From positions 3,372,458 to 3,436,457 of the forward strand of contig NC_031476.1 in the NCBI RefSeq assembly GCF_000006565.2: DNA of 64,000 nucleotides. Reading direction: 5' to 3'. The position numbers and the translations under genes were made by a program. Of the stretch, positions 12,365 through 27,300 are shown in pieces (positions within the stretch are counted from its first letter, which is position 1; the number at the start of each line of letters is the position of its first letter). The DNA comes from Toxoplasma gondii ME49. Lineage: Eukaryota; Apicomplexa; Conoidasida; Eucoccidiorida; Sarcocystidae. The notes beneath the pieces were generated by a model. It was given only the letters and a program-made list of their open reading frames with translations. It was not told the origin of the DNA and searched no databases.

Positions 12365-15300
12365 TTACGAAGCTGGCGCGCGCCTCCGTATCAAAGCGGC
12401 CATGTTTGCAAAGCCTTTGTCTCTGGGATCTCCCGTGAACGCGGGGGCTTTTACCACAGAGACCACAGCAGGAGCCGACGGAGCTGCCGCCGCTTGTTGA
12501 TCTGGACTTGAGACAGGCTTTCCACTCACTGGAGAAGAAGGTGAAGGAGGAGAAGCATGGGTCGAACTGACTTTCTCTACAGTCTTCGGCGGCTCTGCTT
12601 TCGCCGCAGCTTCGCGATCCGCGGACGTCGCCACCGCAGGGCTTGCAGTTTTCTTCCCGGACAAAGTGCCGGGGACCGCACGGGTCCCTGTCGGGCGGCT
12701 CTTGGGAGGCTTCGCAGCTGCTGGAAGTGCGGCCTCTTGGTGATTCGACGCAGGCTTCGCGCTGGCCACCTGACGCGTGGGCGACGCGCTGGCGCCTCCT
12801 GAAGAAAAGGGAAGAAACAAGGGTAAATGTTGAGAGACTGGCACGCCCCACGACCGAAAACGACGGCTTTGTGTCGCTCATACAAAGGCCAACCGAAATA
12901 TAGAACCGGAATCTTTTGTTGTCGATTAGGTAGTTCCTAAAATGTGTCAACTTCTTTTAAAACCTTGAGATACTCGACAGGCACTGTCGACAGCGTGAAA
13001 CCTGTCTTGACTTTCTACGAACGAAGTCTAGCGCTCCACATGTTCAGCTGCCGAAATCCAAGAGAAAATCTTCGCGACAGGCGCGCTCGGAAAAGGGGAA
13101 GGCGACGAGCAGAACGAAGGACAGTAGAGACCGATGCGTAAAGACGAGGAACAGACGCGCGTGGACAGTGCAAGCGAATCGCACCAGTGAGAAAGTACGA
13201 AACGCGCGAGGGTAGCCAAAACAAAGACAGACCACACACGAAAAAGGGCCGCATGGGGAGTCGAAAGAGTTTCGAGTGCAGTGGCGAGTTGGGGGAGTCC
13301 ATGCAGCGAGGGAAAACGGAGAAGAAAAGTTGAAACCAAAGGACGATATCAAGCGGTGGGAACTGGCCGAAGACGAAAGAAAGCGTGAGCCAAAATTGAC
13401 TAGAGCGGACAGATCCCACCCCTCCCCCCTTTCTTACGTGTCTTCTTTGTTCCAGATGCAGCCTTTGGCTTGTTCTTGGTCTTCTCTCTGTCTGCTTTCT
13501 TTGCTGTCTTCTTCTTCTTTTCCTCCGGGCGACCGTGCGAGTCCGAATCGCTTGCGGAGCGAATGAGGTCTTCTTTGTCAGCCGTGACGGCATGTTTTCC
13601 GAGAGATTTGCCATCTTCCACAAGGCCAGAGCTTTGAGACTGGAAAGCAGCCTCTTCCTCACTCGGGGCACCCTCCCGCTGTGCCGCTTGCTTGCGAAGA
13701 GCGTCACGTTCTTCCTCGAGTTCCTTAATGCGTGCGTCCTTCTCCGTGAGTTCCTCTCGCAAATCCGCCACCTGCGTCTAAATAACAAAGAGAAGAACCA
13801 CAAGGCAACGCAGAACCAACTGAACGGCGAGCTTTTGAGAAACGACAATCAGGGCAATCAGAGGTCTTTCTTGGCGTATCGTTATGCAGCCAGATGGTGC
13901 GGAGATTCAGGAAGTCCTGGGCGCGCCATGGAGAATCAGTTAACATGGAAAAAGCTTCATTAACAGAGAAAAATGTCGTTTGGTTTGCTTTCTCTGAAGC
14001 CAGACGCGTGCGCAGAAAGCAGACTGTATCGGAAACCACTGCTTTTGCTCAAGGAAACAAATGGCCTAAGCGGACCTCGAACTTATCATCCAATCATTGT
14101 CAGACACTGCATGCATCACTATTTAAATGAACACTCTTTCTGCGGAAATACAATCGACATGTGACACAGAGCAGACCAAGTTGCATCTCCAATCGAGTGT
14201 GTCTAAATACCCGAGATGCACAAGGAACCCGAGTTCCTCGAAATATGCTTGCACATTATGTCTTATCGTGTACGCATATGTATACATGATGTATACATGT
14301 AAATATGCATATATATATATATATATATATATAGGACACAGAGTATATATCAGTCCATTGAGGGGACATACTGATGGTCTCCTACATGCACCAGCCCACG
14401 TATCTCTGACTGACTAGTTGACGCAGCCTCTGACCTCCTCCCTACTTTTCCCCTGTCGCTCTAGTCGGCTTCCCGCGACAGAAGCAGCGAATTTCTCTAG
14501 TGCATGCAGGGGAAGAAAAAGAGAAATAAGAAGCAATTTCCAAATCCCTTGCGGAGCAAACTGTACCTTGAGACCGGAAACAGTGCGTGAGTGAACAGCA
14601 TTTGCGAGGTTGATGTGAGTCTTCAGATCGTTCACACAGTCGTTCGCTGCAGCGAGCTCGGTGTAAAGTTTCTCATTGAGTTTCCGCATCTCTGCCTCGG
14701 CTGCTCGCGCTTCCTCGAGTTCAACGAAGAGTCGAGAACCGTAGCGTTGGAGAATGCAGACGTCGTAGCCCAAAGAACGAAGCGTCTGGCGACAGAAAGA
14801 AAACGCAAAGCACTCGCTCGAATTCAACACGCAGTTCTTCGACGGAACCCGTCAGGTCGCCGGGGCGGAAAAGGCAGAGTGCAAAGAGAAGGAAAAGCTG
14901 GACACCTAATCTATGAAAACATCAACGCACACAAATGATGCACGGCTCGCGCCCCGTACCCGACGTGACGGAGGTCACTCAGACAAGAGTGTAGAAAAGC
15001 GTATTTTCTGTCCACCCTACAATTTCTCTAGCCACTCCCAGCAAGGCCAGAGACTCAAGACTCCACAGAGGAAACAGCGGTGAGGCAAAGTCGCGCCGCC
15101 TCATCTCGTGAGAAATGTTGCCCGACTCTCAACTTTTAGGCTCCACTGCTGACATCAGGGGCGTTCCCATGCAGGCACAAAACGAGCCCCAGGTGAAGTC
15201 CGTGATGATCAAACAGATCATTTTCCTACAAAGACACTTCTCGGAACTGCGAAAACATTTCTGAGAAGAGCAAACGCCAGTAGATTCTGCCTACCGTGTC

Positions 15301-18300
15301 TGGAGTCGACGCGTTGATTTCTTCATAGTGAGACAGAGACTGAGGCGCCACAAGCAACGCAGCTTTCTCCACTTTCAGCTTGTCGATGTAACTCCGCAGA
15401 ACATCATTTCGTTTCATCAGTTCCTTGTATTCATCTACGAGGTGGGAACATATCCGGACACACGCACAGGGGAAGGACATGAACATGTGTAGCCCTCTAC
15501 GCGTGAGACTTCCGGGATCCTGTCACAGCTTTGCCCGCGAAGGCTCCGGATTTCTCATCAGGCATCACATGACCTGCAGCCGTCTGCCTTGTCACATTCT
15601 TCGCTATCTCTTGTCTGCAAATCCGCCCCTGGAGGGTCGAAGCACCCTGTACCACAGCTCTGGCATCTGCCAGATCGCATACGGAAGAGAGTTCCTTTCC
15701 CTCCTGAACACGATTCTCCAGAGACACGCGTACCAAGGAATCGTTTGTTCTTCCACGTTCACAGACGTTAAAGAGCTTCTTATAGCGCCCTACATAATCC
15801 GAATAGACATCGGAGATGTATACGCCGAGCAATTCAGCCATTTTTCATCACTTTCCGTCGGTCTCCCGCAACTCTCTCGCGTTGCTCGTCTTACCACGAT
15901 TTCCTGCCGTTCCTTATGACTGTGCTCTGCGAGGTTCTGCAGGAGGTGAAATCGGCTTCTAATATATTCTATCTGTCGCTTTTTCAGCTCCGAAGCAGGC
16001 CAGAACTTTGCCTATTTCACTACATGGTCTACAGAGTTCGATCTAGAAGGGCTTGGTTCACCAGCACAAACGCCCGTTGTATTTGCAGAAGAAACTCATC
16101 CTTACATGTGAGAAGTCGGAAGTCGGCATTCCTCTCGGAGAGTTGGATCGACATTTCTTCGATTTTGCTCATCAACTTCCCGAACTTTGCGTTCGTGTCT
16201 TCCTCCACGATCTTCTTCTCCTGTCGACGTTGCAGCTCTGCCTTGAACTCCATCAAAGCCCCGAGGAGGCGCTCGCAGTGGTCGGAGAACTCCACCCTCT
16301 CAAGCTGCAGAAACAACAAAGATGAATCTTCCCAGGTTCGGTTTCAGCATTCTCGAGTGAAAAATCCGTCTGACGCGAGGCAAGCTCTGGTGTTTCTGTG
16401 TGACCAGCTTGACGTTCCATCCCGCTGGATGTGGCGTCACCCAATGTGGACGAATTCAATGAAACCGGGCATTCATGTCTCGAATCTGACAAAGTCATCC
16501 TAGACCAGAAAGAGCTGGCATGCGTCTGGAGACCGCCTGTTTTGTGTGGAGTTACTAAGAACACGGCATTCTTTGCTGTAAGCGCGATTTTCGAAGTTCC
16601 TGGTCCCTCGACGCAGTTTTAGGCCAGTGCATTCGATGAAAACGGACTCCCTTTTGAATTCGAATACGTCTAGTAAGAACCTGAATCGAGAACAACGAAA
16701 TTGCAGGTGATTCCTTGGAGGAAAACCGTGAGCCACAAGGCATCCGTCAGACGAACTCCCGGGTTCTCACCGTTGCGCGTTTGAATCGCAGCTGCATTTC
16801 CCTGAGTTTGCCGAAGAAATGGTCCCTGAGTTCGCCGAGTGCGCGGCGCATCTCCTGCTGTTCGTACAGCATCGCGAGCATGTTTTGTTCCCAAGGCGTC
16901 AACAAAGACAGAACGCTATCCACGATCCGCTGTCGCTTCACCTCGGTACCCTAGAAAATCGAGCAAGGGAGAACCGGAAACGAAAGGCTCTCGGAAATTG
17001 TTCTCTCGCCGTTGGACGCGTTGACACGCATGCGACAGTGCTCGACTCACGGTTGTCTTTGCGTCCTCTCGACAGCAGTAAAGACACTAAAGAAGGAACG
17101 GAATCCAAGTGACCAGTGGTCGGTAGGCAGTCACCGCTCTCCCTAATACACCACAAGAAAGAAGCTCTCAACTGCAGAAAGTTCAGGAAACAGCCGCTTC
17201 TTCGTCGTGGGCAACCTGCACCAAGAAGGAGAAGAGCTCTGGCTCGTGGTGCCAAGCAACGACGAACCATCAAGGGATTTGTTTCTGTCTACCTGGAGGT
17301 ACATTTCGTCCTCTTCCTTGATTTTGCCGTCCATTGTAGGTCCGGTGGTCTCCTTTGGCGGGTGAGTGCTTGGAGCGAGGCCTAAAATCTCCTCAATCTG
17401 TTCGAGTGGCTCGCGCTCCTCGGGATTCTCGGAGGCATTCTACGGAGGCCGCACACACCAGAGAACTAGTTTGCGAGTCTCTCTAACGAACGACATGACT
17501 CATGTTGCGAGACGGGTGCCACAGAGCACTCGTCCTAGGCGTTTGCAGGCTCGCAAAAGTTTGCCGGTAACGCGCTGTCCTTTTCAGAGGCATTTTGGAA
17601 CAATGGAGATGAAAGATACGCGTCGCAGAGCTCCCAATTACATGTGCTGTACGCATCGTGCGCAGGTCGCGACACATAGAGTGAGCGGCCCCTGACCCAT
17701 ATAGCACACATATAAGTATAGCCATACGGCTACATATACATACATGAAAGCACGGATGCATGCATGTTGTGTACGTCTATACGTGTGAATAGTTGTCTGT
17801 AGACATGCACGTATATAGTACATATGTATCTGTGTATGTATCTATGTATGTACCGCCGTATGCATACATAATTACATGTATATCGGTGTAAATGTGTGTG
17901 CGTATCTGTTTAACGGTAACCAACAATCGATTCCAGCACACGATTCTACATGCAAAGGATGAATCGGCATGTGCATGTCGATCTGCCGCCACCATCGGAT
18001 ATGGACGGATGAATGGAGACTCGAAAAGGCACATTTCTACACTGACAAAGGTGCATTGGTCTACTGGGAGAACTGGACAGACATTTCCCAAATGAAAGAC
18101 AAGAGACGTACAGTGCGAGCAGATGGAATTCCTTCTCCCCTCATGATGCTTAAAGACGTTTCCAAGAGTCTGCTGTTTTCCGTCGTTGCCCTCTCTTCGT
18201 CGTCGGTGAGGTCGCGAGACGCTTGCGCCTGCAAGACCATCAAGCGTCTGCGAAACACAGAAAGAAGAGCCGGAAAAAAGTGAGACAGAGGACGAAAGAT

Positions 18301-21300
18301 GTGTGTGTGGAGTGAGGACGAAACGTAGTATTTAGTGGCTGTGCGGAATGAAAAAAGAGAACGTGGTAGAAGGAAAAAACACAGAAGAAGAAACGTGGAC
18401 ATTAGCGTCTACGCACAAGTTGTCTTCTATCCCGATGTCGAGGAAGGAGTTGTAGAGTCGCATCACTACGCATTTTGCCTCATACTCAGTATATGAAGAA
18501 AACAGCCTTTGTCCACAGGGAGAATGTCCGAAAAAGGCTAGACTGCCTTCTGTAATTTTCAAGAGAAATTTGTGTTCTTATGAATTCCCCCTTTCATCTA
18601 CAAACTAGTCATGGCGACGGCCTACTTCAGAGGCAGCGCACCGGTACTTTTCGAAGACGCTTCTATTTCGATTCTTTCGTCTTCTTATAGTTCAGGAAGA
18701 CACCAACAGCGAATAGGAGTTCCAGGGACTAGCTACACCCCGAAACGGCAGACTGTTATTCCACTTGTCATATCTGATTCAAAATTTCAGGATCCCTTTT
18801 AACACGAGGCAAACACCTCTGCGGCTCTGTGGAGCATAACCCCCAGGACTCCAATACCAGTGCAAACATATATATGGATATACATATATATATATATATA
18901 TACGTAGAGGAAGACATATAGACACAGGCAGAGACAAATATAAATACACACTGGTGGAGCGGCAGAATCCAAGGTAGAGATAGAGAGAAATATACACAGA
19001 TCGAAGTGGGCATAGACCTAGAGACCGAGAGGGGCTTTCTGATCGAGGAAGCGTAATTGGCGTAGAGAGACACACAGGCATATATGGCGCGGAAGATGAG
19101 AACTAGATACTTTGTGGAGAGACGCTGCATGTCGTTCATCACTTGGGTTACTAGTGACTGGGTGCCTGGTGCCTCTTGACACTTACGCAAGGACATCGTT
19201 GAGCATGGCGTACGCGAGAGGCTTGACCTGGTCGATGTCGGGGAACATGAGACCCTTGAAGGCGTCCGCAGGAGAAGTGAATTCGAAGCAATCAGGAGAA
19301 AGTTCACCTGCGAGTCCTTTTCCTGACGCGTCCCTGTCGGCTTCGGGAACTCCACCGCGTTCCTGGAATGACTTGAGGAAGTCGGCGAAGCGCATGGACC
19401 GTTTGACTAACTTCTTCTCCGCGTCCTTCAGCTGGTTCTCGTCCTCGATTGCGGGCAGCGACGTGGCAGAGCCTTGCGCCTCGAGACCCTCGGGTCGGGG
19501 CTCCACAGCTGGTACGCTCGCCGTGAAAAGCACAGACAATCCCAATTTGTTCATAATCACGGAGTTGTACCGCGTCTGCAACATGAGGTCGTGGACCCGC
19601 TGCTGCAGCTTCTTCACTGAGTCGTGCTCCGTCTGGAAACGGCTGGAAAAACGCAAGCAGAAAAACACGAGCGACCATGCGGAGGACGATGGGCTCTCCC
19701 AGAGAGAAACCGGGACTCCTGGTAGACAAGAGACTTTCCAGAGAACGAAAAACATGTTTTGACAGGACGAATTGACTGAATGACAGAACGGGTCCATTAG
19801 GCAGAGGGTGGAAAAAAGAGAGAGAGAACGCAGCTTCGGAGAGGGAAAAAAGGGACTTTTTGAAGACAAAGAAAGTTCTACAATGACCGGAACTGTCGCG
19901 GAGACAGGAGGACAAACAAGCAAGAACGAAACTCGGTGGAGAAAGCCTGAAAACGCCTGAGCACCTTTAGCAAGCACTTCCGATATCTCTGGAATCACTC
20001 GCGCGCCACCACTGATCTCCTCCCCCCTTCCCACGTAGCATTCATTCTGTTGACTTCTCCACTTACAAAGTGAGTCTAGAGACGGCTTCAAGTCCGAGGG
20101 CTTTGGCCTTCTTCAGCTTTTCGAGAAGCATGTTTTTCTCGTTTCTCAAACGAACGAGTTTCTCCTCCATCTTCACTTTGTCTTCCTTCAACTGTTCCCT
20201 GTCTTCTTCTTCCAGCTCTTCCTCGACGTCGGTCGCCTCGTCTTCCTTCTCCTCCGCCTTGTCGCCTTCCCTCTCCTCTCCTCCCCTGGCCTTCACCTTC
20301 TTCTTTGTGACCTTCTTTTTCGTTTTTTTCAGCGCAGATTTTGGCGGCGCCTTCTCGTCACCCTCGGGGCTTTCGCTGCGTTTCTTCAGAGCAGACTTCT
20401 TCTTCCCTCCTTCGCCGGCTGTCTTCCCCTTCTTCTCCTCCACAAAACTCACTCGGCTCGGACTGCCCAACGGGCTCGCCTCTTCAACCTCATCCACATC
20501 ATCTGCAATCCTCACCGTCGCCTTCAGCACCTTTTTCTCACTCTTCCTCCCCCGGCCTTCCTTGACCCGTGCCTCCTTATCCACCGTCGCTGCCGCGGCT
20601 TTTCCGGCTGTTTGGCGAGGAGACGGCGACGAGTCTCTGGAGGACACTGAAGCCTCAGCTTCTTCCGGCTTTGTTTCCTCATCGCTGACGCCTCGTCGAG
20701 TTTCGCTTCCCGCAACGTTTTCGTCTCGCCCCCCTTTCGCCTCGTCCCAGTCGACCTCCTTGGCCAGCTCCCGAGACTCTGGCTCCGAGCCTCCACCTTC
20801 CTCCTCCTCGGAGGTCGAAGAAACCTCTTCGAAACGATCGTCGATGTCTTCCAGTTCCTGCACAGCTGCGTCGATCGCAGGCTCGAAGGTGTCCATGTGA
20901 CCCAGAGACAAAGACCCGTACGAGTCCGGACGCGTCCCGTCTCGCGTCTGGAAACAGGTCCAGCGAGCGGAAAACAGACAGAATGTCGATGATTGACGCG
21001 AGTGGAGGCGCTCAAAGTCGACGAGGAGAAACGGCAAATGGACATGAAGGCGAGACGAAACCGACAGCAAGGAAAGCACATGCGAACCGAGAAAAAGAGA
21101 AAAGACGGGGCAGGCAAATCCGACAAACGAAGGCCATAAAGACCTCATAGCGAACAACGCAGGTGAGCAACGCCACAACGCCTCCTGGAATTGCACAGTG
21201 GAGTGGAAAGGGGAGTTCCGCCCTACAGGTGGACTCTTCGAGGTAGACAAGCGCAGTGAAGCGGTGACAGATGAACTCCGCACAGATTTTAAACGGATTT

Positions 21301-24300
21301 GACGAACGCTCGAAACGTGGAGACTCAACAACAGTCAGAACTCGTACACGACTTAACTGCACTTCGTTTCTTCAGACTGAACTACTTTTCTCAAACTAGA
21401 CGACGTCCAGCACATTTTAGCCTTACGCGCTGGCCACTCTCAAGCAGATACCAACTCGTGGTTGCTTCTGTGAATCTGACGCTACAGTTTACATATTCTG
21501 AATGTGAACATCCCAGGAAAACCTAAATTTTCAACATGGAACACGCGTCGTCTCACCAGTCGATTCGCTTGTTTCCGAGCGACTAATCCAAACGCCTTTG
21601 TCAAACTGACACCTGAGACTTCTCCTGAGTAGATATCCCCGCTGTTCAGCTTGTCGATTGTACGCAGATTCTGTCTGGCGGCAGCCAGCGTGTCGAGACG
21701 CCGGAACCCCTCGAAGCCCGACAAGCCTTGGGAGCTGAGGAAGAGGACACAAAAGGGAAAACGAGGGAAGAGATTGAAAACAGACAAGACGCACACGAAT
21801 AGCTTTTCGAAAGACAAGAACGAACAGAGAAGGGCAACAATGCAAATGGCTGAGAAAGTGAAAACCGCATGTGTGGTCAACGAAGTGGAACAGCCACAAG
21901 AGGAGCAAACACACGGAGAGGGCTGACTAGCTTTTTTCGAGTAACGAATTGTTCACGAGCTGGGTCTCGGGTCTTGACAGCTTGATTCTCAACAAGGAAG
22001 CGTCGAGCAACACGAATTGAAAAATCCAAACAAGCCACCTGTTTCGGGCCATCCAAAACAACGGCACAGCGGAACTGTCAGAAGTGATAACAAATCGCAT
22101 AGATGAAATCGCATGCCTGCTCTGGAACAGCAGCCACCTAAGAACAACTCGTCCAGCAAGACTTCCGAATCCAACGCCGAATCCGCGTCTACAAACAACC
22201 TACAGAATCTGAAAATGCATCTGTGGTTTCCTGTAGTGAACGATCTCTAGGATTTCTTGGCGTGTCAGTCGAAATAAAGTAGACAGGAAATCCAGGCTTT
22301 TTGCTGGGAGGTTTTTGCGGGATGCTTTTCGAAACACGATACGAGTTGCGTGCAGAGAAAGAAAAACTCGAGCAAACGGAGACGTACCCGCGCATCGTTT
22401 TTCTCTTTGAGAGCGTTCCGGATACGCCAAACACTCCCGCAGTCGGCTTCGTGGCTTTCATGATGAACTGCTGGAACTTGTTGATCTTCTTCTCCAAATC
22501 GATCTATTAGACGCGAAACACGAGGCAAAGCAAATCCAACACATGCATCACGGTGCTCAAAGCGGCCCTTGCCTTCCAAAGAACAAACGAAAATCTACCT
22601 TCTGGTCGCGTCTTTGTTCACGAGTCCAACATGTAGGAATCCTTGAGGCACGCAACGAAAACGGGTGTGTTCGCATCAAAGAACAAGAAGCCTTTTGAAA
22701 ATTTTTCGAAGTCAAGAAAACGCGCAAGGCAAACATAGGAGATGGATACAACATCTTCGACGTCTGACTGGTCTCCAGTGAAACGGCACGAATACAGTCA
22801 AACCATGCAGAAGCTTCTGCTAGCGTTATTGAAGAAGGGTGCTGGATTTTCAATAGAAAACGAAATAAGATAACGTTACGCGTTCCTACTCGTGTCCCCA
22901 AAAACCCATACACTCGCATTTACACTTCGGCCCTCATCGAACGTCCCTTTACTCACATATGCACATGGGCCTACGCTCACGATCACACCAGTATACATAC
23001 ATACATAGACATACATATGCATATATACACATATATACATATATATATGTATATATATATATACGTATATATATATATATATGCATATACATATACAGAG
23101 AGCGGTGATTGTGGATGTCGAGGAAGAATCACAGGGAGATTTGTAGGAACATAAAAGGAATGTAGAAATCTGGTAATTCTGGCGAGTGTCTCCCTTACCT
23201 TTAGTTGTTGAACTTCCTCGTTGTTCTCCGGACTCTGTGCGGCACGCTGGGGTAGGTGGTCGAATAAGCCTGCGCCTGCCATGGCTTTGAGCTGCGACTG
23301 CAATCTAAGCAAATTCATTCACGAACACGCAAACGAGTCCCGAGAAATCAGCGAGAGAGAGGAGCACTTGAGAGAAACGCCAGCATGCGATAAGGGAAAG
23401 AAGCATGCAGGAAAACCAAAGCGTTTGGTAGCCACATTGCTGAGACGAAGCGGTTTAGCTCGTCAAAAGAGCGAAATGTGCACACAGAAGGGAAAATTCC
23501 GATGACATCTGACACTCTCACATTCACGTGTACATCAATGCATATATGTAGACTTACGTGCATAAACATATAAATATATACATATATATATGTGTGTGTG
23601 TATTTCTGTGTACATACATACAGTTGCTTGGCTGTTCTTTGTGCGTACACGCAGAAAGTGTTTCTCGTTTGAATTCGACATCTGTATGTCTCGTGGTGTT
23701 CGGTTTGGGCTTCGACCTACGCCGATCGAGACTTCCACTCCCTGTCAACTTTGAAGGAAACTGACGCACGCACGATTCAAGTGCGTAGTCTAGAGGATTC
23801 GCGTGTCTTGGGCAGTTCTACGTCGCACTGACCTCAAAATAAGCTTTTTCTGTTGGGCGATGAGAGACTGCTCCGGAGAAAAAAAGTTCGCAGACACCTT
23901 CTTTTTGATGGACTTGCACTTGAGAGCGAAACGAAGAGTGGAGAAGGACGTATCGAGATACATGTTGGAGGGGTGGACAGCAACCAGCACCGACGCGCGA
24001 CTGTTCCCCCCGAGAGCTTTCTGAAGAAAGCAGCCGTCCACGGCGTCACAAAAAAAAAGAGAGGGACAGAAAGTCAAGCAACAGCCAAGCAAGGGGAAGC
24101 GCGAATCTAGGAAAAGATGGTCCTGTGGTTCGACTGCACATCCTTTCGAGATGACAAAGCTGCAGTTTCCAGTCTGTGAGCGTCGCTCGACAACGGATAA
24201 GTGTGCTGGATCGTGGTGTCGGTACACCAGGGCGTGCAAGCTCTCCACCAGCAACTACGAGGTGGAATCCCAGTTGCATCTCGGTCTCTGTTCCCCGAAT

Positions 24301-27300
24301 CCAAGTTGTCTCGTGCGTCCACCTGGACCTTCCACTGCGTGTACTCCTGGAACGTCGCTTGTTCATCAAGCTACAGCGACCCGGCGACCTCCTTTTTCCT
24401 GATACACTCACCTGAAGAAGCCTTGTGAGCTTCGAGTCTCTCCAGGGTATATACACTTCCTTCTCGCCTTTCTTCAGTTTCCCTTCAGCCTGCTGCTGCG
24501 CCTGCTTTGACAACTTGGAAATGACCTCGCTAAAAGGAAAGCACGCATACGGAAACTCGGGAACGTGGTAGCAATGGATGTTAGCTCTCTTCCAAATCAG
24601 TCCCCTCTGTCGAGGTCATCTTTTCTCTAGTTGAACCGTGGTGTACAGCGAGCACAAAGAAGTTGGTTGCCTTAAACCGAGAAAGGAAGCGATATGTGCC
24701 ATAACAGGCACAGACGTGGACCCCTGTCCATTTCGCATGACACTGAAATCTTATACCTTTCGCTGTCTTCGACAGTCTTCCCGTGAAGGCTGTGCGGCCC
24801 TCATACGGAAGCTGGCTTCCTCTCTAACTGGAGTGCTGTTCAGTTTCCTAGGTGCTGAAAGCTTCTGGCTGAAATGGCAAGATTGTTATGGACTGCCACA
24901 AGAAATAAACCATGTGAACATCGACATTTGAACCGCACGCAATGTCCACACAGCAAAGAACGAGCACCTGGCAGTCACGTCTGCACCACCAGAATGAGGG
25001 CACACGAGAAACAGAGCGCCTCCATGCTCCCCAAAAGGACTGTAAGGTCCATGCAAAAGAGTCCGGTAGAAAACTAGAGCCACCTCTGCCCCAGCCCCGG
25101 ACGCGAACGCAAACATCCTCTGCAAGCTCTTCCCACACCGACTCGAACTATGCGCGGCGTGTCGTTAGTTTCAACACAGTGAGGGTGTTGAGTATACCGT
25201 TGAGAGAACATCTGACAGAGCGACTCGAGTCACGAAAACCCAGAAGAGAACTGCTGTCATGACGACGACTTACGACAAAAGGAAAAGGGACTTGTTGATG
25301 GCTTTTCCTTCTTCCATGACAAGCTTTGCGTTCTCGACCCCTTCCGAAGCACGACCTGCTTTCTCGTTTCCTGCCAAATCGACAATCTTCAGTTCTCCTC
25401 TTCGGCTTATATTCGAGCCGTCCTCAAACGTCCGCGTGGACTCGAGGGTGATGGAGAAAACGACGTGGGACCTGTCAAGGAACACAAACAGAAACGAAGA
25501 CGCTTGCCAGAGACAGATCATTGCTACGACCCCGCGCCGGTAGAATGCGTTGGAGTTCGGTCGGGAGGTCACACAGTCTCTGAGTCACGCTGAGCGTGGC
25601 GCCTGCAAAACTAATTTAGCTTCTGCTTCAGCAAAACGGCTGGATGGGGAAAGGCGATTGGCAAATATCTTAACCTGGACAGGGAGAAAAACAGGATTCT
25701 GGGTTTATGCGTATGGCCCTCAAAAGTTTTCAGCTGTGTTTTTCTGTTTGTGTTCAGGCATCCCTTATCCTGAAGTGACAAGGGTGGTTTCCTGAGTTCC
25801 TTGAAGCACTTAACTTCATCAGCGGTTAAGGAATCTTTGGATCTTCTTTTCTGCGAAGGTTACTGCTATAGGATACTTTTTCATCACTGATCTCCGTGTG
25901 AGTCACACAAGCACTGGGATGTCGTAACATAAGACGCACAGGATGTTCTATGACAGAGATGAAATGCCTCATTTCCTCCCTTCTCTCTCTCGTTGTAATG
26001 CTTCGCTCGTTGATGTTCAGCAGGCACACGCTGTGCGCAGGCCTCACGTGGGTTCCTTCCCGAGCAACGGCTTTTTCTACGTGTCGTACTCGTTGGCCAC
26101 CGCAGACATAACAAAGTCCAGCAACAATCCTTCCCGCAAATGAGACAAACGCAGCTCCTAGCTGTTCCAGTTTTCGGATGAAGCAAAAAGAAAGAGTTCA
26201 AAAACACTTACCGCGAAGACGTTTCGTTGAAATTTGTCCTTGCAAAGTGTCTTCTCTGCTCAGCTCTACAGACACACAAAATACCGAAAATCAAGGGTAC
26301 GATGAAGCAAAGGAAATCACAAGGAAAGGCTCTAGAAACGAAAGGCAGTCTACTCACGGCGTTTCTCTCAGGATGCTTTTGGAGCTTGCAGCGATATATT
26401 TCAAAAAAGATGAATTATAAAATATACTGTCCTGTTCGGTCTCGAACTACCGAGGTCGCGTTTGACGATTTTCTGAAGACCTGGGGCATCTGAACCGTAG
26501 CGGTCTGACTCTTGAGACTTAGCGACGATAAACATCCCAGGTATTCGCATGTTCTGCGTATGGGTTTGATGCTTATAGCAACCCTCCAGGTACAGATGTG
26601 GCGCGTGAAACTGTCGTTTATCCCCGTGTGTTCCTGGCGGATGCTCAACGTTTATCGTACTTAATTCGACTGACAAGTGGCTATGCAATCTGTTCTCGGC
26701 GTACATACACAGGGGAATATCAACTTGTTTCCACTTCCATTCCTCACCTCTTTTTGGACGTTTCCTGATTCGGTGATCATACGCTACAGCATCTATACAA
26801 TCCGCTTAATTCTATGACTTGTGCAACGCTTTTCTCCAATTGTAAGTTTGATCGATTCGTCTCTTCGATGAATTAAAGCATACTGCCTAATCAGTTGAGT
26901 TGCCTGAGAAAAGCTTGAGCATATGAGTTTTCTGATACTGCATATACTGCAGCAGAAACCATACTCTATTCCAGGAAAGTACACTGCTTCCCTCTTTCAA
27001 AGTGTGAATCGTTACCTATTTCCCTTCTCAGACAAATACTCCACGACATGTAGACGACTGCTCCATTCATCTTTGTCTCTCTCTTACTGCACCCGCCCGT
27101 CGATCTGCGACTTACGCGGCAATCAAGCTCATAGCTTCTTCCATCGTCGCCACAGTCTCCTCGTGAAGCCCCACGACGACGAATCCCCTTTTTGGGTCTT
27201 CCTTCACTTCCAAATTTTCCACTGCTCCTCCCTTCGCGGACTCCTGTAGCAGATCGTTCACGCGTTCCAAGTAGATTTCGACGTACGACACGCGCATGAG

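Noticed and set aside
20070..20900. A 276-codon Ser/Phe-rich plus-strand open frame
   Set aside because: It is the antisense of the Glu/Lys-rich kinesin exon; Lys/Glu codons read backwards give Phe/Leu/Ser.
25826..26207. A minus-strand frame reading VRHV...NINERS, first taken as a degenerate switch I of the kinesin
   Set aside because: A correct 54-base exon with canonical NETSSRSH, consensus splice sites and matching phases was found at 26212-26265.
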